Of a stretch of DNA of 64,000 nt, positions 57,439-64,000 are shown piece by piece (positions within the stretch are counted from its first letter, which is position 1; each line of letters opens with the position of its first letter). Made by a program: the position numbers and the translations under genes. Source of the stretch: Balneola sp. MJW-20 (GTDB lineage Bacteria; Bacteroidota; Rhodothermia; Balneolales; Balneolaceae); contig NZ_JBFNXW010000001.1 of assembly GCF_040811775.1 (NCBI RefSeq), positions 1,364,001-1,428,000 on the forward strand, given 5' to 3'. The notes beneath the pieces were generated by a model, which saw only the letters and a list, made by a program, of their open reading frames with translations, was not told the DNA's origin and did not search any database.

Positions 57439-60400
57439 TTATGAACCGTTCTCCAGGATCACTGCTTCTTCACCAAGAATTTCCCTTAATCCTTGGAGCA
57501 ATTCGTCGGTAGGTTCTACCACAAAATTCCTCACCTTCATCGGTATAGGGCCTTTAGCCTCAGATGAATGCACATTTATTCTCACTTGTGAATTCCCCTT
57601 GTTCAGACTGAAAAGCATTTCCATTTGCTTAAGATCATCCTTACTAAGTTGGGAGGTGAAGAGGTTTAAATTCAATTTAAGTTTGTCCTGATACTTTTCT
57701 CTGAGATTCTCCACTCTCTCAAATCCTCTGGCGATTACTTTTGGCTGACCGCTTCTGGTATCCACATTACCCTCGATCATCAGTACATTATCGGTTTCCA
57801 GTAAGGGCATATACTGGTCATAGGTCTTACTGAAGGCGATCACTTCTACTGAATTATTCAGGTCTTCTGCCTGTAGAAATGCAAAAGGCCTTCCTTTCTT
57901 GTCGGTCACCCTCTTTACGGCAGTAATGATGCCAATGAACCTGAAATCCTGTCGATCCTGCATTTTGCCAATACCATTCTCGCTGAGATCCTGCTTTCCG
58001 AACAACCGGATCTCTTCTTTGAACTTATTCAGAGGATGTCCGCTCAGATAAAATCCTATCAGCTCTCTTTCTTTGTTCAGTCTTTCGATCTGGGTCCATG
58101 GATGCACTTCCCTTAATTTGGGTTCTTGCATCCCCGCTCCGCCCCCGCTTCCGCCAAAGAGGTTACCCTGATTCAGGCGTATCTCTTCCTGTTTCCGGGC
58201 TGCATAGGTCAGAATATCTTCCACACTTTCCAGCAGTTGCGATCGATTAGGATTCAGAGTGTCAAATGCGCCGGCCTGTATAAGACTTTCAAAGGTCCGC
58301 CGGTTACAGATCTTCAGATCAACCCGGGATGAAAAATCAAAGATGCTGCTGTAGTCTCCGTTTTCTTCCCTCTCCTCCACAATATGCTGAATAGCGGAAG
58401 AACCCACACCTTTGATCGCAGACATACCGTACTGAACACGGCCGTCTTTAGCCCTGAATTTTCCGCGGGCTGTATTAATATTCGGAGGATCTACCGGGAT
58501 ATTCATCCGCTGACATTCCTCAATGAAGGAAGCGATCTTTTTGATATCCTTCATGTTATGACTCATCACCGCAGCCATGTATTCCGAAGGATAGTTAGCC
58601 TTGAAATACATCGTGTGGTAAGCTACTACTGAATAGGCAGCAGAGTGGGATTTATTGAAACCGTAGCCGGCGAACAAGGCCATCTTGTCAAATACATCTT
58701 TCGCTACGTCTTTATCATAGCCCAGTTCGACTGCCTGCTTTACAAATTTCTCTTCTTCCGGAGGAAGTAATTCCGGCTTCTTCTTACCCATGATCCGCCG
58801 TAGAACATCCGCTTCTCCAAGTGAATATCCACCCATTTTTTGGGCCACTTTCATGATCTGCTCCTGATAGATCATGATCCCAAAAGTATTCTCCAGCAGT
58901 GGGATCAGATCCTCATGATCATATTCTACCTCTTCCCTGCCATGTTTACGTTCAATATAGTTCGGAATGAACTGCATGGGTCCAGGACGATACAAGGCAT
59001 TCATCGCGATCAGGTCATTGATATCGGTAGGCTTGAGATCTTTAAGGTGTTTTCTCATTCCCTCACTCTCAAACTGGAAGGTACCTAATGTACCTCCGCG
59101 CTGATAGAGTTTATAGGTCTTCTCATTATCAAGCGGTATATCATCAAGATCATATTCCTTGCCGTGATTCTCACGTACATAACCGATAGCCGTCTTCAGA
59201 ATGGACAGGGTCTTCAGACCGAGGAAGTCCATTTTCAGCATCCCTGCATTCTCGATCACGCTCCCGTCGAACTGCGTTACGGTCAAATCAGTGTCTTTAG
59301 CCGTACTGACCGGGATGAATTCGGTCAGGTCATCAGGCGCAATAATGATCCCTGCTGCGTGGATACCGGTATTCCGGACGGATCCTTCCAGGATATGAGC
59401 CATTCGAAGGGTTTCTGCTTCGAGTCCCTCTCCATCCCGGATCTGCCGTAATTCTTTTACCTCTGAAAAAGCATCGTCCAGCGAGGTGCCGGGACGCTCA
59501 GGAACCAGTTTAGCAATACGGTCAGCATCCTGCAGTGGAAGATCCAGCACCCGGGCCACGTCCCGAACAGAAGAGCGGGCTGCCATGGTACCAAAGGTAA
59601 TGATATGTGCGACCTGATCTTTTCCATACTTATTTACAACATAATCAATTACACGCTGTCTCCCGTCATCATCAAAGTCGATATCAATATCGGGCATGCT
59701 TACCCTTTCCGGGTTCAGAAAACGCTCAAAGAGCAGATCATACTCCAGCGGATCAATATTAGTGATCCCGGTACAGTAAGCTACTACTGAACCGGCAGCA
59801 GAACCCCGACCCGGACCAACATAAACTCCCATATCACGAGCTGCTGCAATAAAATCCTGCACGATCAGAAAGTAACCAGCAAATCCCATATCGGAAATAA
59901 TACCCAGCTCCAGTTCGATCCGCTCCTCAACGTCCTTATCGATCTCAGGGTACCGGTTCTTTGCACCCTCAAAAGTCAGGTACCGCAGATAATCATCTTC
60001 CGTTTCAAATTCATCAGGGATATCAAAATTCGGAAGCAGTACATCACGTGACAGTTTAATTGGCTCGACCTTTTCAACGATCTCCTGGGTGCTCGCAATT
60101 GCTTCCGGCAAATCTGCAAAAAGGCTTTTCATCGCCTCCTGCGACTTAAAATAGAACTCCTCATTTGGAAAGCCGAAACGATATCCTCGCCCTCTTCCCT
60201 TGGGTGTGCTCATCAGTTCACCGTCATCAATACAGATCAGGGCGTCATGAGCATCCGCATCTTCCTTGTTCTCATAGAAGACATTATTGGTCGCAACCAG
60301 CTTTACATCGTATTTTTTTGCAAAGCGGCTGAAGACCTCATTCAGTTTCTTTTCTTCATCCAGACCATGATCCATGACCTGCAGGTAAAAATCATCCCCA

Positions 60401-61653
60401 AATGTTTTTTTCCACCACTGTAATTCTTCTTCTGCATACTCTTCTCCCTTATTCAGTATAAGGTCTGCCAGCCAGCCTCTGCTTCCTCCGCTGAAACAGA
60501 TCACATCTTCTGAATGCTTTTTAATGATATCCTTATCGATACGGGGGAATTTATAGTAATAGCCCTCTGTATAGGCCAGTGAACTGAGTTTGGCAAGATT
60601 CTTATAGCCATTCTGATTCTTTGCCAGCATAGGGATCAGGTATCGGCGATCCTTGTTATCACGGGTAAATTTTTTCTTCAGCCGATCCTCCACCACGTAA
60701 AACTCACAACCAACAATGGGCTTGATACCCTGTGCTTCACAGGCGGAGACAAAAGAAAATGCTCCGAACATATTGCCCAGATCAGTTAGGGCAACAGCAT
60801 CCATCCCCTCCTTTTTTGCACGTGCTGCAAGCTCCTTTACTCCAGCTGTGGCTCTTAATACGGAAAACTTAGAATGGTTATGAAGATGGGTGTAAGTGAC
60901 CTTCTGGATCAGTTCTTCATCTTCGCGGCCTAAAGTATCGACTTTTTTTTCCCGGGTTCGGTCCTCACCATAGTCTACTTTGGTCTTCATGCGGGAAGGT
61001 GATACCAGGTCAATGTACTCTTCTCTTTTTACATAGCTTTCGGCAGGCTCAAACAACCCTGCTTCGACCGGGAAATTAACTCTCACAAACCCTAAGCGAA
61101 GAAGTTCCAGGAAACAACGTGCGGTAGCTTCCACATCAGCAGCCGCGTCATGAGCATCTTCAAAATTTTCATCAAAAAGGGCCAGGTGCAGTTCAGAAAG
61201 TGTGGGCCACTTATATCCGCCCCGGCCGTTCTCTATCTTTGTGAATCTTGACCCGTCATCCTTGGTATCAATTTTCGCTTTGTCTATGATCGCTGAAGGC
61301 ATTTTTTTCCGGAGATACTCGGCACCCATGATTTTTTCATCAAAAGACACATTGTGCCCGATGAGAAAATGAGCCTTATCCATGGTTTTTTTAAAGATCT
61401 CCAGGATTTCAACCAAATCATCTCCTTCTTTCTGAGCTCTTTCCGTAGAAATTCCATGCACTTTTTCCGAATTGTACGGAATAGTGAAACCTTCCGGTTT
61501 TATAATATGATTTCCACTCTCAAGGAGTTTACCTGTGTGATCATGAAGCTGCCAGGCAAGCTGAACAAGTCTGGGCCAGTTTTCCAGGTCTGTGATGGGG
61601 GCTGAAAAATCCTGCGGCAGACCTGTGGTTTCAGTGTCAAAGATCAGGTACAT
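57439..61653 (-). CDS. dnaE: DNA polymerase III alpha subunit with N-terminal proofreading exonuclease
   Basis: 1404 residues. Residues 1-200 are a DnaQ-type 3'-5' exonuclease (FDTETTG with Asp6 and Glu8, GHNVSFD near 100, HDAAADVEAT). A PHP domain follows from about residue 254 (YTHLHNHSKFSVL), then the polymerase palm with MPDIDIDFDDD near 655 (metal Asp residues), helix-hairpin-helix and an OB fold near 1240. Fusion of proofreading to alpha is known in Bacteroidota; proteobacteria use separate DnaQ. It is the main replicative polymerase. Confidence 0.95.
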   Translation of the reverse strand: MYLIFDTETTGLPQDFSAPITDLENWPRLVQLAWQLHDHTGKLLESGNHIIKPEGFTIPYNSEKVHGISTERAQKEGDDLVEILEIFKKTMDKAHFLIGHNVSFDEKIMGAEYLRKKMPSAIIDKAKIDTKDDGSRFTKIENGRGGYKWPTLSELHLALFDENFEDAHDAAADVEATARCFLELLRLGFVRVNFPVEAGLFEPAESYVKREEYIDLVSPSRMKTKVDYGEDRTREKKVDTLGREDEELIQKVTYTHLHNHSKFSVLRATAGVKELAARAKKEGMDAVALTDLGNMFGAFSFVSACEAQGIKPIVGCEFYVVEDRLKKKFTRDNKDRRYLIPMLAKNQNGYKNLAKLSSLAYTEGYYYKFPRIDKDIIKKHSEDVICFSGGSRGWLADLILNKGEEYAEEELQWWKKTFGDDFYLQVMDHGLDEEKKLNEVFSRFAKKYDVKLVATNNVFYENKEDADAHDALICIDDGELMSTPKGRGRGYRFGFPNEEFYFKSQEAMKSLFADLPEAIASTQEIVEKVEPIKLSRDVLLPNFDIPDEFETEDDYLRYLTFEGAKNRYPEIDKDVEERIELELGIISDMGFAGYFLIVQDFIAAARDMGVYVGPGRGSAAGSVVAYCTGITNIDPLEYDLLFERFLNPERVSMPDIDIDFDDDGRQRVIDYVVNKYGKDQVAHIITFGTMAARSSVRDVARVLDLPLQDADRIAKLVPERPGTSLDDAFSEVKELRQIRDGEGLEAETLRMAHILEGSVRNTGIHAAGIIIAPDDLTEFIPVSTAKDTDLTVTQFDGSVIENAGMLKMDFLGLKTLSILKTAIGYVRENHGKEYDLDDIPLDNEKTYKLYQRGGTLGTFQFESEGMRKHLKDLKPTDINDLIAMNALYRPGPMQFIPNYIERKHGREEVEYDHEDLIPLLENTFGIMIYQEQIMKVAQKMGGYSLGEADVLRRIMGKKKPELLPPEEEKFVKQAVELGYDKDVAKDVFDKMALFAGYGFNKSHSAAYSVVAYHTMYFKANYPSEYMAAVMSHNMKDIKKIASFIEECQRMNIPVDPPNINTARGKFRAKDGRVQYGMSAIKGVGSSAIQHIVEEREENGDYSSIFDFSSRVDLKICNRRTFESLIQAGAFDTLNPNRSQLLESVEDILTYAARKQEEIRLNQGNLFGGSGGGAGMQEPKLREVHPWTQIERLNKERELIGFYLSGHPLNKFKEEIRLFGKQDLSENGIGKMQDRQDFRFIGIITAVKRVTDKKGRPFAFLQAEDLNNSVEVIAFSKTYDQYMPLLETDNVLMIEGNVDTRSGQPKVIARGFERVENLREKYQDKLKLNLNLFTSQLSKDDLKQMEMLFSLNKGNSQVRINVHSSEAKGPIPMKVRNFVVEPTDELLQGLREILGEEAVILENGS

Positions 61654-61740
61654 AAACCTATTCGTCTTGATATAAAATCCTCATTTTTCCTAAATATACT
61701 ATAGATATGGAAGCAGTTCTATTGCAGAATCCAACTAATT

Positions 61741-62022
61741 TCAATAGCGAACAGAAAAGGGGCCGAGATCGCTATCTGAATGTATTTCTTGCCGGTCAAT
61801 TTTTTTTACATAGGAAGCAGGAGGACCTTCGTGAAGCTGATCAATAAATTGCCGGATCGCATTTTCATCCCCTTGTGCCTGAACCTCGACCCTGCCATCA
61901 TTCAGATTACGGACCCAGCCTTTTATTCCCAGCGACCGGGCTTTCCTTCTCGTAAAGTTTCGAAAACCAACTCCCTGGACTCTACCGTCAATAATAAGCT
62001 GTATAGAAGTAATACCGGTCAT
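61741..62022 (-). CDS. acyP: Acylphosphatase
   Basis: 93 residues. GRVQGVGFRNF with catalytic Arg21 and GWVRNLNDG with Asn39 are the active-site motifs. It hydrolyses acyl phosphates; its cellular role is unclear. It lies just upstream of dnaE on the same strand. Confidence 0.93.
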   Translation of the reverse strand: MTGITSIQLIIDGRVQGVGFRNFTRRKARSLGIKGWVRNLNDGRVEVQAQGDENAIRQFIDQLHEGPPASYVKKIDRQEIHSDSDLGPFSVRY

Positions 62023-62124
62023 TTTTTGTAAATCAAATGGAAAAAGACAGTTCGATACAATAATTTAGATCCCAAATTGTTGACGTAATTGCAACCAGAC
62101 TAATACCTACAACACGTCTATACC

Positions 62125-62817
62125 ATGAAAAAATTCAAACTGTTACTTTTATTTCTATTAACTCCATTATTTGTAGCTGCCCAGATCTCTTCAGAAGATG
62201 CTGAGGAACTCAACTCCCGCTGGCAGCTGCTTCAGTCTTCTTCACTTAATACGGCCCAATTAACTTTCCAGCATACCAACGTACGTGGAACTCCATACCT
62301 TTTTGATGATATGGTAGTTGGTAAGATCATGTTTCAGGGAAGATGGACTGAACAGTTTCTTGGAAATTACGACATAGCCAACAACGTCATTAAACTGGTA
62401 CGAGGAACGGAAGAGATCCTAATTGATGGCTTCAAGATCGATGCAGCCGTTCTCGATGATATGAATCTTAAGAACAATTTCCCCGCTGACGAAGATCTCG
62501 AGATCACTAAAGCGGATCTGATGGAAGTGATCTATGAAGGCGAAAATTTCTCGTTATTACGTAAATACAATGTGAATTTGCGCGAAGGTCAGATGACCTA
62601 CTCCAATGCAACTAAAAACGAGTATTATGACAAGACCGATTTCGTAGCTCTTCTTCGGGATGGACAATACACTAAGACCAAAATGAAGAAAAGAGACATT
62701 CTGAGATTGTTCGAGGATCAGAAAAAAGAGATCGATAATTATGCTAAGAAGAATAAACTCAAATATGATGAAAAAGAGGACCTGGCCAAGATCCTTGCTT
62801 TTGCTGATTCCCTCTGA
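62125..62817 (+). CDS. Secreted hypothetical protein
   Basis: 230 residues with a signal peptide (FKLLLLFLLTPLFVAAQ). The body is rich in charged residues with alternating strands (GKIMFQGRWTEQFLGNYDI, NVIKLVRGTEEILIDGF) and a lysine-rich helical C-terminus (DNYAKKNKLKYDEKED). I do not recognise a family. It is divergent from acyP by about 100 bp and ends before a strong terminator. Confidence 0.8.
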   Translation: MKKFKLLLLFLLTPLFVAAQISSEDAEELNSRWQLLQSSSLNTAQLTFQHTNVRGTPYLFDDMVVGKIMFQGRWTEQFLGNYDIANNVIKLVRGTEEILIDGFKIDAAVLDDMNLKNNFPADEDLEITKADLMEVIYEGENFSLLRKYNVNLREGQMTYSNATKNEYYDKTDFVALLRDGQYTKTKMKKRDILRLFEDQKKEIDNYAKKNKLKYDEKEDLAKILAFADSL

Positions 62818-62840
62818 TCTCAAAGACCTAATTTAAATCA

Positions 62841-62871
62841 AAAAAGCCCTTCAGCAATGAAGGGCTTTTTT
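62841..62871 (+). terminator. Rho-independent terminator after the secreted hypothetical gene
   Basis: A 13-bp perfect stem AAAAAGCCCTTCA/TGAAGGGCTTTTT closes on a GCAA tetraloop and runs into T. The flanking A run makes it symmetric, so it may also act on the minus strand. Confidence 0.93.
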
Positions 62872-62927
62872 ATTAGGTACATTATCAGCAGGTACCCTAT
62901 CTTTCGTTCTAAGAAAAATATTTTTCA

Positions 62928-63860
62928 ATGACTTTAACACAACTCTCATATATAGTAGCGGTTGATAAGTACCGGCATTTTGCAACTGCGGCTCAGAAGA
63001 TCTACATCACCCAGCCAACCCTTAGTATGCAGATACAAAAGCTGGAGGATGAGCTTGGCGTTCTAATTTTTGACCGGTCCAAGACCCCGGTTATTCCGAC
63101 TAGCGTCGGTGAACTGATCATTGAACAGGCCAAATCCATATTATCCGGGGCAAAGCATATTGAGGACATTGTCGCAGTAGAGGGAGAGTCACTCAAAGGA
63201 TCTTTCAGAGTTGGAATTATTCCAACTATAGCTCCTTATCTGGTTCCTTTGTTTCTTCAGAATTTTGTGGAAAAGTACCCGGACGTGGAGCTTACCTTTG
63301 AAGAAGCACTTACCAGTGAAGTACTGGAAGGGCTGAATGAAGATCATTTTGATGTTGGCATCATTGCAACACCAACCACTAAGCATCTTTTTGAGGTAGA
63401 TCTCTATCTGGAGCCCTTTATGGGTTATCTGTCGGCTAAACACGATCTGGCCGGAAAAGATGAGATTTGCATTGACGATCTATATAAAGAAGACCTCTGG
63501 CTATTGAATGAAGGACATTGTTTTCGAGACCAGACCATGAAGATCTGCAAAAAGAACAACGAGAGTAAAAACAAGACCCCCATTACCTTCGAAAGCGGTA
63601 ATTTAGAAACCCTCAAAAGGCTGGTAGAAAAAGACTTCGGGATCACACTGATGCCTTACCTGGCTGTGAATGATCATGACAAAACCTGTGCCAACGGAGT
63701 CGTTAAGGAATTCATGGACCCAGTGCCTAGCCGCAAGGTCAGACTCGTTTACAGCAGGGAATTTCTGAAAAAAAATCTGATCGAGTCCTTTTCGCAAGTC
63801 ATACGAACCTCTATCCCTGATGAATTACAGGAAGCCAAAGACACCTTGATCGTGGAATGA
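62928..63860 (+). CDS. oxyR: LysR-type hydrogen peroxide sensor OxyR
   Basis: 310 residues. The N-terminal LysR helix-turn-helix (FATAAQKIYITQPTLSMQIQKLE) is followed by a sensing domain with LLNEGHCFRDQTMKIC: Cys198 and Cys207 match the redox pair 199/208 of E. coli OxyR in spacing and context. It activates peroxide-defence genes when the disulfide forms. None of the usual targets (ahpC, katG) is adjacent in the window. Confidence 0.94.
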   Translation: MTLTQLSYIVAVDKYRHFATAAQKIYITQPTLSMQIQKLEDELGVLIFDRSKTPVIPTSVGELIIEQAKSILSGAKHIEDIVAVEGESLKGSFRVGIIPTIAPYLVPLFLQNFVEKYPDVELTFEEALTSEVLEGLNEDHFDVGIIATPTTKHLFEVDLYLEPFMGYLSAKHDLAGKDEICIDDLYKEDLWLLNEGHCFRDQTMKICKKNNESKNKTPITFESGNLETLKRLVEKDFGITLMPYLAVNDHDKTCANGVVKEFMDPVPSRKVRLVYSREFLKKNLIESFSQVIRTSIPDELQEAKDTLIVE

Positions 63861-63964
63861 TCCGAAACCTGCCCCATTCGAACAAAGCGATCAAAATCTC
63901 GGTTGTTTAAACTGCACAGAAAAGAATTCCCGACATCAACTCATTTATTTAGAGCAATATTTTA

Positions 63965-64000
63965 ATGGAACACAGTACCACTCTCTGGATTCTTTTTAAC
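63965..64000 (+). CDS. Start of the next gene, possibly TerC-like membrane protein (partial)
   Basis: Only 12 codons are visible, beginning with ATG and reading MEHSTTLWILFN. This resembles the N-terminus of TerC family proteins, but so short a segment cannot prove it. It lies 104 bp after oxyR; the gap holds no recognised element. Confidence 0.35.
   Translation, partial: MEHSTTLWILFN

Overview
The window looks like a chromosomal segment of an aerobic heterotroph of the Bacteroidota/Balneolota kind. This is inference from gene content: a CcoN-CcoO fusion oxidase, a proofreading exonuclease fused to DnaE, S9 peptidase, DUF1343 and DUF4412 proteins, many lipoprotein or signal-peptide genes, and TAnnTTTG-like -7 boxes. 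There are no phage, transposase, CRISPR, integron, tRNA or rRNA signals. Genes are dense; the longest gap between confident genes is about 290 bp.

Layout. 1-5057: 3' end of ornithine aminotransferase, lysine 6-aminotransferase, an SDR and purL. 5273-13945: the clearest functional block, a translationally coupled cbb3 oxidase cluster (rrf2-type regulator, ccoI, ccoS, ccoNO, ccoQ, ccoP, ccoG, fixH-like, SafE/UreH-like membrane protein). 13952-16974: mscL, a HAD phosphatase, then lemA with two TPM-domain genes. 17149-22161: Lrp regulator with a methionine gamma-lyase-like enzyme, then TetR regulator with fadE. 22453-25975: trmB, pdxH, a redoxin, a small hypothetical gene and a radical SAM protein. 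26077-33837: amidohydrolase, Nudix, pyrG, GDPD, rRNA methyltransferase, DUF1343 lipoprotein, ndk. 33961-39865: class III cyclase with unusual N-terminal modules, mgsA, yyaL-like, ECF sigma/anti-sigma pair. 39989-47584: two DoxX-like genes, S9 peptidase, DUF4412, mnmA, DUF4440 lipoprotein, alkene reductase. 47707-51358: HNH nuclease, PiT-like permease, glutamate dehydrogenase with an RsbW-like ATPase. 51366-56881: tripartite RND efflux operon. 57021-64000: thioredoxin, dnaE, acylphosphatase, a secreted hypothetical, oxyR, and the first codons of another gene.

How the parts work together. The cbb3 block carries both the low-oxygen terminal oxidase and its copper/heme assembly factors, under an Rrf2 regulator that keeps three cluster-type cysteines. 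Amino-acid catabolism recurs (rocD, lat, methionine gamma-lyase-like, glutamate dehydrogenase), as does stress handling (oxyR, thioredoxin, mscL, RND efflux, methylglyoxal synthase beside a cyclase). Most of the window is housekeeping. The less ordinary items are a 66-bp hairpin element at 24783-24848, a DoxX-like gene with no ATG for its first helix, a PiT-like permease with altered motifs, a multi-domain cyclase, a monoheme CcoP, and several palindromes in regulator promoters. I saw no strong case for a wholly new multi-gene system.
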